Shown piece by piece: positions 51,958-60,903 of a stretch of 64,000 nt of DNA. Position 1 is the first letter of the stretch; the number at the start of each line of letters is the position of its first letter. Below the pieces are notes generated by a model. That model was given only the letters and a program-made list of their open reading frames with translations. It was not told where the DNA came from and made no database searches. The position numbers and the translations under genes were made by a program. Source of the stretch: Pseudonocardia sediminis. GTDB lineage: Bacteria; Actinomycetota; Actinomycetes; Mycobacteriales; Pseudonocardiaceae. The stretch lies in contig NZ_SHKL01000001.1 in the NCBI RefSeq assembly GCF_004217185.1, forward strand, positions 1,944,001 through 2,008,000. Reading direction: 5' to 3'.

Positions 51958-52857
51958 ATGACCGACGCGACCTTCACCGAGATCGAGTACGCGGCCGCCG
52001 ACGGCATCGCGACGATCACCCTAGACCGGCCGGACCGGCTCAACGCCTTCACCCCGACGATGGCCCGCGAGCTGATCGCCGCGTTCGACCGCAGCGACGC
52101 CGACGACGACGTCCGCGTCGTGATCGTCACCGGCCGCGGCCGAGGGTTCTGCGCCGGGGCCGACCTGGGCAACGGCGGCGCCACGTTCGACGCCACCGAC
52201 GAGCGCCGGGTCGCCGACCGCGCCGGGGTCGGCTCCATCGGGGGCGTGACGCGCGACGGCGGCGGCACCGTCTCGCTGCGGATCGCGGCCTCGCTCAAGC
52301 CGGTGATCGGGGCGGTCAACGGCCCCGCGGTCGGCGTCGGGGCGACGATGACGCTGCCGATGGACATGCGCTTCGCCGCCGCCTCGGCCCGCTTCGGGTT
52401 CGTCTTCGCCCGCCGCGGCCTGGTGCCGGAGGCCGCGTCGAGCTGGTTCCTGCCGAGGATCGTCGGGATCTCGCAGGCGATGGAGTGGGCCGCGACCGGA
52501 CGGGTGTTCGACGCCGCCGAGGCGCTGGCCGGACGTCTGGTGTCCCGCGTGGTGCCCGACGACGAGCTCCTCGACACCGCGCGCGGGGTGGCCCGGGAGA
52601 TCGCGGACAACACGTCGTCGATCTCGGTGGCGGCGTCGCGTCAGATGCTGTGGGCGATGCTCGGCGCGGAGTCGCCGTGGGAGGCGCACCGGCTCGACTC
52701 CCGGGCCATCCACCACCTGGGCCAGGGCGCCGACGTCGCCGAGGGCGTGACGGCCTTCCTGGACAAGCGCGCGCCCGCGTTCCCGAACCGGGTCTCGGCC
52801 GACTACCCGTCCGGCATCGTCCCGGCGTGGCCGTCACGCCCGGAGGGCATGGACTGA
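51958..52857 (+). CDS. Enoyl-CoA hydratase/isomerase (crotonase) family
   Basis: 299-residue crotonase. IATITLDRPDRLNAFTPTM, oxyanion-hole segments GFCAGADLG and NGPAVGVGATMTLPMDMRFAA, and the catalytic Glu region RRGLVPEAASSWFLPRIVG are all present. Hydrates or isomerises an enoyl-CoA. ATG at 51958 is chosen over an earlier in-frame start. It is divergent from the BTAD regulator and 61 bases ahead of the flavin oxidoreductase gene on the same strand, so the two may be co-transcribed. Confidence 0.88.
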   Translation: MTDATFTEIEYAAADGIATITLDRPDRLNAFTPTMARELIAAFDRSDADDDVRVVIVTGRGRGFCAGADLGNGGATFDATDERRVADRAGVGSIGGVTRDGGGTVSLRIAASLKPVIGAVNGPAVGVGATMTLPMDMRFAAASARFGFVFARRGLVPEAASSWFLPRIVGISQAMEWAATGRVFDAAEALAGRLVSRVVPDDELLDTARGVAREIADNTSSISVAASRQMLWAMLGAESPWEAHRLDSRAIHHLGQGADVAEGVTAFLDKRAPAFPNRVSADYPSGIVPAWPSRPEGMD

Positions 52858-52918
52858 GGTCCCCTCGCGGCGGCACAGTCGCGGAAGAAGATCGACCCCG
52901 CCCGGGGTTGTAGCCGGC

Positions 52919-54001
52919 ATGAGCGCGCTGTTCGAGCCGATCACCCTGCGCGGGGTCACGTCCCGCAACCGGATCTGGCTCTCCCCGATGTGCCAGTACG
53001 CCGTCGACGCCGGTGACGGCGTCCCGACCGACTGGCACCTCGTCCACCTCGGCGCCCGCGCCACCGGCGGGTTCGGCACGGTGATCACCGAGGCGGCCGC
53101 CGTCGTCGCCGACGGCCGGATCAGCCCGCAGGACGCCGGTCTGTGGAACGACGAGCAGGCCGGCGCGTGGGCCCGGATCGTGGAGTTCCTGCACGCCCAG
53201 GGCGCGACGGCCGGTGTCCAGCTCGCCCACGCGGGGCGGAAGTCCTCGGCGCACGCCCCGTGGCGGGGCCACGGCACGATCCCGGTCGCCGACGGCGGAT
53301 GGGAGACCGACGCACCGTCCGCGCTCGCGTTCGGGGACTTCGCCGCACCGCGCGCACTGACCCGGGACGGCATCGCCGGCCTGGTCGCCGCGTTCGCCGA
53401 CGCCGCCCGCCGCGCCGTCGCCGCGGGTTTCGATCTCGTCGAGCTGCACGGCGCGCACGGCTACCTGTTCCACCAGTTCCTCTCCCCGCTGTCCAACGAC
53501 CGTGACGACGACTACGGCGGCTCCTTCGACGACCGCGCCCGGTTCCTGCTCGAGACCGTCGACGCCGTGCGCGCCGCGCTGCCCGACCGCACGCCGTTGC
53601 TGGTGCGTCTCTCGGCCACCGACTGGGTCGACGGCGGCTGGTCCCTCGCCGACACCGTCGCGCTGTCGTCGCGCCTGGCCGGTCGGGGCGTCGACCTCGT
53701 CGACGTCAGCTCCGGTGGTCTCGACCCGCGCCAGGAGATCACCGTCGGGCCGGGGTACCAGGTGCCGTTCGCCCGCGACGTCCGTGCCGGGGCCGGCGTG
53801 GCCACCGGCGCGGTCGGCCTGATCACCGATCCGAAGCAGGCCGAGGGCGTGCTCACCGCAGGCGACGCGGACGTCGTGCTCCTCGCCCGCGCCGCCCTGC
53901 GTGAACCGTCCTGGCCGTTGCGTGCGGCGCACGAGCTGGGCCTGTCGACCGGGGAGGCCCCCTATCCGGTCAACTACACGCGCGGAGCCTGGCGCGACTG
54001 A
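52919..54001 (+). CDS. Old Yellow Enzyme, YqjM-like
   Basis: NADPH:enone reductase with FMN in a TIM barrel, 360 residues. FEPITLRGVTSRNRIWLSPMCQYAVD (Cys of the YqjM group), QLAHAGRKSSAHAPW, the substrate-binding His in DLVELHGAHGYLFHQFLSPL, and the phosphate-binding AGVATGAVGLITDPKQAEGVL are intact. The presence of HAGRK and the Cys places it in the thermophilic-like/YqjM class. ATG start. Followed by an unusually long terminator hairpin. Confidence 0.9.
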   Translation: MSALFEPITLRGVTSRNRIWLSPMCQYAVDAGDGVPTDWHLVHLGARATGGFGTVITEAAAVVADGRISPQDAGLWNDEQAGAWARIVEFLHAQGATAGVQLAHAGRKSSAHAPWRGHGTIPVADGGWETDAPSALAFGDFAAPRALTRDGIAGLVAAFADAARRAVAAGFDLVELHGAHGYLFHQFLSPLSNDRDDDYGGSFDDRARFLLETVDAVRAALPDRTPLLVRLSATDWVDGGWSLADTVALSSRLAGRGVDLVDVSSGGLDPRQEITVGPGYQVPFARDVRAGAGVATGAVGLITDPKQAEGVLTAGDADVVLLARAALREPSWPLRAAHELGLSTGEAPYPVNYTRGAWRD

Positions 54002-54024
54002 CCCGGCGCGCACCGCCACGGCGT

Positions 54025-54092
54025 CGTCGCACCGGATCCGGTGGCCTCGCACGCGATATTCCGCGTGCGAGGCCACCGTTCCCGGTGCGACG
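54025..54092 (+). terminator. Long two-tier terminator hairpin
   Basis: Inner perfect 17-bp stem (54039-54055 with 54062-54078, loop ATATTC), a 3x3 internal loop, then an outer perfect 11-bp stem (54025-54035 with 54082-54092). Confidence 0.75.
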
Positions 54093-54129
54093 GTGTCGGT
54101 CCGAGGGATCAGGACCGGGAGGATCCGAC

Positions 54130-54521
54130 ATGGCCGGCAAGTTCACCGAGCTCGCGATCGACTGCGCCGATCCCCGACGTCTCGCGCGCTTCTGGTGCTC
54201 GGTCCTCGGCTACGTGGTCCAGGAGGAGGACGGGGACGACGCGCTCGTCTCGATCGGCCCTCCGGAGATGCCCGAGGGGAAGGACCGGCCCGGCCCGGTG
54301 CCCCCGGCGCTGACGTTCGCGCGCGTGCCGAGGACAAGACGGTCAAGAACCGGCTCCACATCGACGTCAACCCGACCGACCGCGAGCAGGCCGATGAGGT
54401 CCGCCGGCTGCTCGACCTGGGCGCCCGGCGCGCGGACGTCGGTCAGGGCGACGCGAGCTGGGTCGTCCTCCTCGACCCGGAGGGCAACGAGTTCTGCGTC
54501 CTGGCGAGCCGTCGCCCCTGA
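54130..54521 (+). pseudogene. VOC family gene with a one-base frameshift
   Basis: Glyoxalase-like protein split by a frameshift. The ATG at 54130 reads AGKFTELAIDCADPRRLARFWCSVLGYVV to about 54327 (ALTFARVP); then the frame must slip to continue as EDKTVKNRLHIDVNPTDREQADEVRRLLDLGARRADVG and end WVVLLDPEGNEFCVLASRRP. The junction CGTGCCGAGGAC looks like it lost one G (CCGGAGGAC would restore the frame). The total length of 392 bases is one short of a whole number of codons. Either a recent mutation or a sequence error; the rest is intact. AGGATCC-type ribosome site is weak. Confidence 0.8.
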
Positions 54522-55505
54522 TCAGCGGGCGTCGTCGGCCAGCCCGGCGGCGAGGGCGGCCAGCGTCGTGGGCGACGGGTTCGCGCCGGTGACGACCGTG
54601 GCGACGCGCGACCCGTCGATCCCACCGCCCGCGATCGCCGCCAGCCCGGCGGCACCGGCGGGCTCGGGCAGCACGCCCAGATGACGGGCGATGAGGCCCA
54701 TCGCCGAGCGCATCGCGCCCTCGTCGACCAGGACGATCTCGTCGACGAGCTCGCGGACGCGGTCCACGGACTCCGCGTGCGGCGTCGGGATGTCGATCCC
54801 CTCCGGGAACGTGCTGGTGGGGACGGCGGTGACGGGGTGCCCGGCGCGGACGCTGTCGTGCATCGACGGGGCCGTGGACGGGTTCACCCCGACGATCCGC
54901 GTGCCCGGCGCGTGGTGCCGGACCCAGAGCGCGACCCCGGTGATCAGGCTGCCGTCGCCGATCGGCAGCACGACGGCGTCGACGGGCCCGCTGCGGAGGA
55001 GCTCGACCCCGATCGTCCCGGCGCCCTCCGCGATGGCGGGTTCGCGCCCGTCCTCGAGGAGCACCGCGCCCGGTGTGCTCGCGGCGAACTCCCGGGAGGC
55101 GTCGCGCGGAGCCGACGCCTCCGGCCCCGTCGTGACGACGGTGGCGCCGAAGGCCTCCATCCGGGCGCGCTTGGCCTCGTTGACCGTCGGCGGCGAGTAC
55201 ACCCGGACGTGCAGGCCCCGCGACCGGCCGACGTAGGCGACCGCCTGACCGAAGTTCCCGGACGAGGAGCAGACGACCGTCGACCCGGGCTCGGCGGAGT
55301 GCAGCGCGAAGTCGACGCCGCGTCCCTTGAAGCTCCGGATCGGGTTCAGGGTCTCGACCTTCACCAGTACCCGGCGGCCGACGGCATCCCTGAGCTGCGG
55401 GTCCTCGTACTGCGGGGTGTCGGAGAAGACCGGGTCGATGATCCGGTGTGCTTGGTCGATCCGTGCGAGGTCGAGGTCCACACCGCCACCGTAGGGATTC
55501 GTCAC
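54522..55505 (-). CDS. PLP-dependent threonine dehydratase-like enzyme
   Basis: Fold-type II PLP enzyme of about 327 residues. The cofactor Lys lies in NPIRSFKGRGVDF; SSSGNFGQAVAYVGR binds the phosphate/substrate carboxylate; PIGDGSLITGVALW replaces the usual GGGGL phosphate loop with GDGS. Family members deaminate threonine or serine, or racemise serine. Possible starts are GTG 55505 or GTG 55481; family sequence begins DLARIDQAHRII either way. Convergent with the frameshifted VOC gene (the stops abut) and divergent from the MHS permease. Confidence 0.82.
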   Translation of the reverse strand: MTNPYGGGVDLDLARIDQAHRIIDPVFSDTPQYEDPQLRDAVGRRVLVKVETLNPIRSFKGRGVDFALHSAEPGSTVVCSSSGNFGQAVAYVGRSRGLHVRVYSPPTVNEAKRARMEAFGATVVTTGPEASAPRDASREFAASTPGAVLLEDGREPAIAEGAGTIGVELLRSGPVDAVVLPIGDGSLITGVALWVRHHAPGTRIVGVNPSTAPSMHDSVRAGHPVTAVPTSTFPEGIDIPTPHAESVDRVRELVDEIVLVDEGAMRSAMGLIARHLGVLPEPAGAAGLAAIAGGGIDGSRVATVVTGANPSPTTLAALAAGLADDAR

Positions 55506-55661
55506 CCCCCGTTGCGCGGGAGGTGAGAAGCATGGTCGTGTCATCGCCGTGCGCACGGTCCATCTGACCCGACGCCGGCACGTGGACCACGGCCGGTTGT
55601 CCTCGCACGCCTGTCGTCGCTGACCCACCGTCCGGGAATCGTCGAACTCCAGGGGTCAGCC

Positions 55662-57023
55662 ATGTCGTCCGCAGAAGCATCCACCCGTGAGCGGGTCCCG
55701 CGCCGTGCCGCGGTCGCCGGTCTCGTCGGCTCCACCATCGAGTGGTACGACTTCTACCTCTACGCCACCGCTGCGGCGCTGGTGTTCGGGCCGCTGTTCT
55801 TCTCCGACGTCGACCCGGCGGCGGGCGTGCTGGCCAGCTTCGCCACCTACGCGGCGGGGTTCGGGGCGCGGCCGATCGGCGCCGTCGTCTCCGGGCACCT
55901 GGGCGACCGGATCGGGCGGCGCACCGTGCTGGTCGCGTCGCTGCTGCTGATGGGCCTGGCGACCACCGCGATCGGCCTGCTGCCGACCTACGCGAGCGTC
56001 GGCATCCTGGCGCCGATCCTGCTGGTGGTCATGCGGCTGCTGCAGGGGCTCGCCGTCGGCGCGGAGTGGGGCGGCGCGGTGCTGATGTCGGTCGAGCACG
56101 CCGAGAGCAGCGAACGCGGAACGAGCATCAACACGGCGGGTGGCAAGCGGCGGGGGTTGTTCGGCAGCTTCCCGCAGATCGGCTCCTCGGCCGGGATGCT
56201 GCTCGCCTCCGGGGTGTTCGCCGTGGTGCGGGGTTCGATGGACCAGGAGACGTTCCTGGCCTGGGGCTGGCGGATCCCGTTCCTGCTCAGCATCGTGCTC
56301 GTCGGGGTCGGACTGGCGATCCGGCTGACGCTGCCGGACCCGAAGGTGTTCACCGACGCCCGCGACCGCGGCGAGCTGTCGAAGCGCCCGGTTCTCGACG
56401 TGCTGCGCACCGAGCGCCGCAACGTGTTCCTGACGATCGGCATGCGGATCGCGCAGAACTCGCTCTACGTCCTGGCGACGACGTTCGCGCTCACCTACCT
56501 GACGCAGACCGGCACCGGGGCGTCGCCGAACGCGGGACTGACCGCCGTCATCGTCGCGTCGGCGATCGGCCTGTTCAGCACGCCGCTGTGGGCGATCCTG
56601 TCCGACCGGGTCGGGCGCAAGCCGGTGTACCTGGGCGGCGCGATCGGGTCCGCGGCGTTCTTCGGGGTGTTCTTCCTGCTACTCGACACCGGGTCCACCG
56701 TGCTGATCGTGCTGGCGATGGTCGTGCTGGTGAACGTCTTCCACGACGCCATGTACGGCCCGCAGGCCGCCTGGTACAGCGAGCTGTTCTCGACGAAGGT
56801 GCGCTACAGCGGCGCGTCGCTGGGCTACCAGTTCGGGTCCGTGGTCGCCGGGTTCGCGCCGCTGATCGCGACGGCGCTGCTGCTGGCCGGTGACGGCCGT
56901 CCGTGGCTGATCTGGGTGTTCTTCCTGGTGCTGTCCGCGGTGACGATCACCGCCACCGTGCTGGCGCCGGAGACCCACCGCGCGACGATCACCGGCGACG
57001 CCGGTGCGAAGGTGGATGCGTGA
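55662..57023 (+). CDS. MFS transporter, MHS (metabolite:H+ symporter) family
   Basis: 453-residue twelve-helix carrier. The start VAGLVGSTIEWYDFYLYATAAALVFGPLFF and the loop-2 motif GHLGDRIGRRTVLV are those of the MHS subgroup (KgtP/ProP/shikimate-type). GLAVGAEWGGAVLMSVEHA, and the second-half signature LSDRVGRKPVYLGG, complete it. MHS carriers import small organic acids or osmolytes with protons. ATG start with CCAGGGG ahead. The downstream monooxygenase start overlaps the stop (GTGA), so substrate uptake and oxidation are coupled. Confidence 0.9.
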   Translation: MSSAEASTRERVPRRAAVAGLVGSTIEWYDFYLYATAAALVFGPLFFSDVDPAAGVLASFATYAAGFGARPIGAVVSGHLGDRIGRRTVLVASLLLMGLATTAIGLLPTYASVGILAPILLVVMRLLQGLAVGAEWGGAVLMSVEHAESSERGTSINTAGGKRRGLFGSFPQIGSSAGMLLASGVFAVVRGSMDQETFLAWGWRIPFLLSIVLVGVGLAIRLTLPDPKVFTDARDRGELSKRPVLDVLRTERRNVFLTIGMRIAQNSLYVLATTFALTYLTQTGTGASPNAGLTAVIVASAIGLFSTPLWAILSDRVGRKPVYLGGAIGSAAFFGVFFLLLDTGSTVLIVLAMVVLVNVFHDAMYGPQAAWYSELFSTKVRYSGASLGYQFGSVVAGFAPLIATALLLAGDGRPWLIWVFFLVLSAVTITATVLAPETHRATITGDAGAKVDA

Positions 57024-58372
57024 GCCGCATCCTGCTGAACGCCTTCGATATGGCCTGCGTCGGCCACCAGTCCGCCGGGCTCTGGCGCCACCCGACCGAC
57101 GAGGGGGAGCGGTACAAGGACCTGGACTACTGGACGGACCTGGCCCGCCTGCTCGAGGACGCCGGGTTCGACGCGCTGTTCCTCGCCGACGTGCTCGGCG
57201 TCTACGACGTCTACGGCTCCTCCCGCGACGCGGCCGTCCGGTCCGCGGCGCAGGTGCCGGTCAACGATCCGGTGCTCGCCGTCCCGGCGATGGCCGCGGT
57301 CACCGACCGGCTCGGGTTCGGGGTGACGGTATCGGTCTCCTACGAGCACCCCTACGCGCTGGCGCGGCGGATGACGACGCTGGACCACCTCACGAAGGGC
57401 CGCGTCGCCTGGAACGTCGTGACGTCCTACCTGGACAGTGCCGCGCGCAACCTCGGCCGCGCGAGCCAGGTCCCGCACGACGAGCGCTACGACATGGCCG
57501 AGGAGTACCTGCAGGTCTGCTACAAGCTGTGGGAGGGCTCCTGGTCCGACGACGCCGTCGTCCGCGACCGGTCCTCCGGCGTGTTCACCGACCCGTCGAA
57601 GGTGCACGACATCGCCCACCACGGCGCGTGGTTCGACGTGCCCGGCCCGTTCCTGTGCGAGCCGTCGCCGCAGCGCACGCCGGTGATCTTCCAGGCCGGC
57701 GCGTCGCCGCGCGGGGCGGCGTTCGCGGGCACGCACGCGGAGGCGGTGTTCGTCTCCGGGCCGAGCCCGGCCGTCGTGAAACGGTCCGTCGACGCGGTGC
57801 GCGAGCGTGCGGCCGAGGCCGGGCGGGACCCGTCGTCGGTGAAGGTGTTCACGATGCTCACCGCGATCACCGCCGAGAGCGACGCCGCGGCCACGGCGAA
57901 GCGGGACGAATACCTGGAGCTGGTCAGCCCGGAGGCGGCGCTGGCGCTGTTCGGCGGGTGGTCGGGTGTGGACCTGGCCGGAGCGCCGGTGGGGCAGAAG
58001 CTGACCTACGTCGCCACCGACTCCACCCGCTCCGCGCTGGCCTCGTTCACCGGCCCGGACCGGGACTGGACGGTCGGGGAGCTGGCCGAGTTCATCACCG
58101 TCGGCGGGCGCGGGCCGGTCGTCGTCGGGTCCGGCGCGACGATCGCCGACGAGCTGGAGCGCTGGGTCGACGAGGCCGGGGTCGACGGCTTCAACCTCGC
58201 CTACGCCGTCACGCCGGGGACGTTCGCCGACATCGCCGAGCACGTCGTCCCGGAGCTGCGCAGGCGCGGGCGGCTCGACGACCCGGCGGGGTCCACGCTG
58301 CGCGAACGGCTCGGCACCGGTGACGGCCGCCGCCTGGCCGCGGACCACCCCGGGGCCGCGTACCGGCGCTGA
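57020..58372 (+). CDS. LLM monooxygenase, NtaA/SnaA/DszA family (second)
   Basis: 450-residue FMNH2-dependent monooxygenase, paralogue of that at 38039. LNAFDMACVGHQSAGLWRHPTDEGERYKDLDYWTDLARLLEDAGFDALFLADVLGVYDVYG, DHLTKGRVAWNVVTSYLDSAARNLG, HDERYDMAEEYLQVCYKLWEGSW and PVIFQAGASPRGAAFAGTHAEAVFVSG are typical. The YDVYG, NSAARNLG and PSKVHDIAHHGAWFDVPGPFL stretches are closest to SnaA/DmoA-like members. Needs an external flavin reductase. GTG overlaps the permease stop. Substrate unknown. Confidence 0.88.
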   Translation: MSRILLNAFDMACVGHQSAGLWRHPTDEGERYKDLDYWTDLARLLEDAGFDALFLADVLGVYDVYGSSRDAAVRSAAQVPVNDPVLAVPAMAAVTDRLGFGVTVSVSYEHPYALARRMTTLDHLTKGRVAWNVVTSYLDSAARNLGRASQVPHDERYDMAEEYLQVCYKLWEGSWSDDAVVRDRSSGVFTDPSKVHDIAHHGAWFDVPGPFLCEPSPQRTPVIFQAGASPRGAAFAGTHAEAVFVSGPSPAVVKRSVDAVRERAAEAGRDPSSVKVFTMLTAITAESDAAATAKRDEYLELVSPEAALALFGGWSGVDLAGAPVGQKLTYVATDSTRSALASFTGPDRDWTVGELAEFITVGGRGPVVVGSGATIADELERWVDEAGVDGFNLAYAVTPGTFADIAEHVVPELRRRGRLDDPAGSTLRERLGTGDGRRLAADHPGAAYRR

Positions 58373-58513
58373 GCCGCCCGCACGCACGGGTGTGGCGTGC
58401 GACCCCTCCCGGCCCGGACGCGTGACATCCGGTCGGGTCGCACCGGGCCACCGGCGGGTGACACCCGCAGTTCGCAGTGCTGCCCCGCCGGACGGCCGTG
58501 ATCACCTCGACGG

Positions 58514-59812
58514 GTGGTCGCGAACTTCGGGGGACGTCGGGGGCGTGCGGTGGCCCGCTCGGCCGTGCTGCTGGTGACGGTCGGGATGGCGCTGAGCGTC
58601 CCCGGTGCCGTCCCGGAGCAGCCGGTCCTGGTGTCGCTCGCGAGCGCGGACGGCGCCCAGCCACCGCCGGAGCCCACGCCCCCGCCCGGTACCGAGAGCG
58701 CCGGCTCGGTGCTCTCGGGGATCACTCCCGCGGCCCCGGTCGCCCCCGGCGTCACCCACCGCGAGTTCACCACCACCCGCGCCGCGGGCCAGGTGCGCGG
58801 CGACGTCGTCGAGGTCGACCTCATCGCCCCCGGCGTCCGGCTCGGGCTGCTCACCGCCGGTGCCGTCACCGCGCGGGCGTCGGTCCCGGTGATGGCCGAC
58901 CGCGCCGGCGCGCAGGCCGCGATCAACGGCGACTACTTCGACCTGGGCCGCAGCAACGCCCCCGCCGGCCCGGAGGTGCAGGACGGCCGCCCGGTCAAGT
59001 CCGCCGTGAAGCAGGGCCGCCGCGCCGCGCCCGCCGTGCCCGGGGCCGAGACCGATCGGGTGTTCGCCGTCGGCACCGACGGCGTCGCCCGGATCGACAC
59101 GCTGCCCCTGGTCGCGGAGGTCGAGACACCCGGCGAGACGCTGCCGATCCAGGCCCTGAACCAGCACGCCGTCCCGGTCGGCGGGATCGGCATCGTCACC
59201 CCGGAGTTCGGCGGCGCCGACCGCGCCACGACCCTCTGCGGTTCCGACACCGACCGCGACGCCCCCTGCGCCCCGGACACGGTCGAGGTCGCGACCGCGG
59301 ACGGGAAGGTCACCGCGGTCCGACCGCCCGGCAAGGACGGCATCGGACCGGGGGAGACGCTGCTCCTCGGACGGGAGCAGGGCGCCGCCGCGCTGCGGGC
59401 GCTGAAGGTCGGCGACGACGTCGACGTCCGGTGGGAGCTCGTCGCGGCCAGCGGCGTCGCGCCGCGCACGGCCGTCGGCGGCAGCCCGATCCTCGCCGGT
59501 GGCACGCGCACCGAGCGTCTCGACGACAGCGCGCGGGCCCCGCGCAGCGGCGTCGGGATCCTCCCCGGCGGGCGCCGGGTCCAGCTCGTCACCGTGGACG
59601 GGCGGGAGTCGACGAGCGTCGGACTGACCCTGGCCCAGATGTCGGACCTGCTCGCCCAGCTCGGCGCGACCGACGGGATCAACCTCGACGGCGGCGGATC
59701 CTCGACGCTGGCCTACCGCGCGGCCGGCGCGGGGAAGGTCGCGATCGTCAACAACCCCTCCGACGACGCCACGCGTCTCGTGCCCAACGGCCTCGGGGTG
59801 TTCGGGGGCTGA
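58514..59812 (+). CDS. Secreted phosphodiester glycosidase family protein (NAGPA domain)
   Basis: 432 residues with a Sec signal (hydrophobic stretch ARSAVLLVTVGMALSVPGA, about 14-32). The catalytic domain shows AAINGDYFDLGRSNAPAGPEVQDG, an internal lid region, and the closing LLAQLGATDGINLDGGGSSTLAYRAAG followed by NNPSDDATRLVPNGLGVF, all standard for PF09992 (uncovering-enzyme-like). It would remove sugar from phosphodiester-linked glycans of the envelope. GTG 58514 is used; GTG 58550 is an alternative. IS481 begins 16 bases after its stop. Confidence 0.85.
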   Translation: MVANFGGRRGRAVARSAVLLVTVGMALSVPGAVPEQPVLVSLASADGAQPPPEPTPPPGTESAGSVLSGITPAAPVAPGVTHREFTTTRAAGQVRGDVVEVDLIAPGVRLGLLTAGAVTARASVPVMADRAGAQAAINGDYFDLGRSNAPAGPEVQDGRPVKSAVKQGRRAAPAVPGAETDRVFAVGTDGVARIDTLPLVAEVETPGETLPIQALNQHAVPVGGIGIVTPEFGGADRATTLCGSDTDRDAPCAPDTVEVATADGKVTAVRPPGKDGIGPGETLLLGREQGAAALRALKVGDDVDVRWELVAASGVAPRTAVGGSPILAGGTRTERLDDSARAPRSGVGILPGGRRVQLVTVDGRESTSVGLTLAQMSDLLAQLGATDGINLDGGGSSTLAYRAAGAGKVAIVNNPSDDATRLVPNGLGVFGG

Positions 59813-59828
59813 GGAGCGGGGCGCTAGC

Positions 59829-59854
59829 TGTAGTGCCCATGACCGTTGTTGACG
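59829..59854 (+). repeat. IS481 left terminal inverted repeat
   Basis: Begins TGTA, contains CCCA, ends CGTTGTTGACG; these blocks recur in reverse complement at the right end. Confidence 0.85.
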
Positions 59855-59934
59855 GCGTGGCGGCTTGAAACCAGGGAGACCTCCGGGCGAGGTGTGAGTT
59901 GTCGACGCTCATACCCAGCCACCCGGAGGTCTCC

Positions 59935-60903
59935 GTGGCCCACCGTAATGCCCGTCTGACCGTGCACGGACGCACCGTTCTGATCGAGCGTGTCCTGTCC
60001 GGGCGCCCGGTCGCCCACGTCGCCGCCGAGCTCGGGATCTCCCGCGCCACCGGCTACAAGTGGTGGGCCCGCTACCGCGCCGAAGGCCCGACCGGACTGA
60101 TCGACCGGCCCAGCCACGCCCACCACATCCCGTCGCGGACCACCCCCGAGGCCGAAGCCCGAGTCCTGGCCCTGCGTCGCGAACGCAAACTGGGCCCGCA
60201 CCGGATCGCGCCCCTGACCGGGCTACCGGCCTCGACCGTGCACGCCGTCCTGGTCCGGCACGGGCTATCGCGCCTGGCCTGGATGGACCGCCCCACCGGG
60301 CAACTCATCCGCCGCTACGAACGCGACCGCCCCGGCGAACTCGTCCACGTCGACGTCAAGAAACTCGGCCGGCTCCGCGACGGAGGCGGCTGGCGAGCCC
60401 ACGGGCGCGACAGCATCGAACACCGCCGAGCCCGCTACGGAACCCGGGTCGGCTACGACTACATCCACGCCGCGATCGACGACCACACCCGCCTGGCCTA
60501 CGCCGAGATCCATCCCGACGAACAAGCCACCACCTGCGCCGCGTTCCTGCGCCGCGCCACCACCTTCTTCCACGACCACGGCATCACCCACATCGAACGG
60601 GTCATGACCGACAACGCCCTGGCCTACCGCCGCTCGAGGGCCTGGCGCGAAGCACTCGCCGAGATCGGTGCACAGGCCCGGTTCACCCGCCGCTACCGAC
60701 CCCAGACCAACGGCAAAGCCGAGCGGTTCAACCGGACCCTGGCCGAGGAATGGGCCTACCAACGACCCTTCACCAGCAACGACGACCGCGCCGCGGCACT
60801 ACCGACCTGGCTACACACCTACAACCACCACCGCTGCCACACCGCCATCGGCGGCAACCCACCCATCACCCGCGTCAACAACGCTGCTGGGAGTTACAGC
60901 TAG
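59935..60903 (+). CDS. IS481-family transposase
   Basis: DDE transposase of 322 residues, apparently intact. N-terminal HTH HVAAELGISRATGYKWWARYRAEGPTGL; catalytic residues Asp in ELVHVDVKKLG (about 140), Asp in VMTDNALAYRRS and Glu in TNGKAERFNRTLAEEW. The GTG at 59935 has GGAGG ahead and the family sequence starts there; a TTG at 59899 is in frame. The stop codon TAG (60901-60903) is not in the element but in the right copy of the duplicated GCTAGC target; the last Ser codon also borrows a target base. Confidence 0.9.
   Translation: MAHRNARLTVHGRTVLIERVLSGRPVAHVAAELGISRATGYKWWARYRAEGPTGLIDRPSHAHHIPSRTTPEAEARVLALRRERKLGPHRIAPLTGLPASTVHAVLVRHGLSRLAWMDRPTGQLIRRYERDRPGELVHVDVKKLGRLRDGGGWRAHGRDSIEHRRARYGTRVGYDYIHAAIDDHTRLAYAEIHPDEQATTCAAFLRRATTFFHDHGITHIERVMTDNALAYRRSRAWREALAEIGAQARFTRRYRPQTNGKAERFNRTLAEEWAYQRPFTSNDDRAAALPTWLHTYNHHRCHTAIGGNPPITRVNNAAGSYS
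60873..60898 (-). repeat. IS481 right terminal inverted repeat
   Basis: Reverse complement begins TGTA and shares the CCCA and CGTTGTTGACG blocks with the left end. The final codons of the transposase lie in it. Confidence 0.85.

Noticed and set aside
48669..52613. Longer N-terminus for the BTAD regulator, and the 872-codon frame 47836-50454
   Set aside because: The extra parts are antisense or out-of-frame readings of the crotonase and BTAD genes; family sequence starts at 51911 and 48501.
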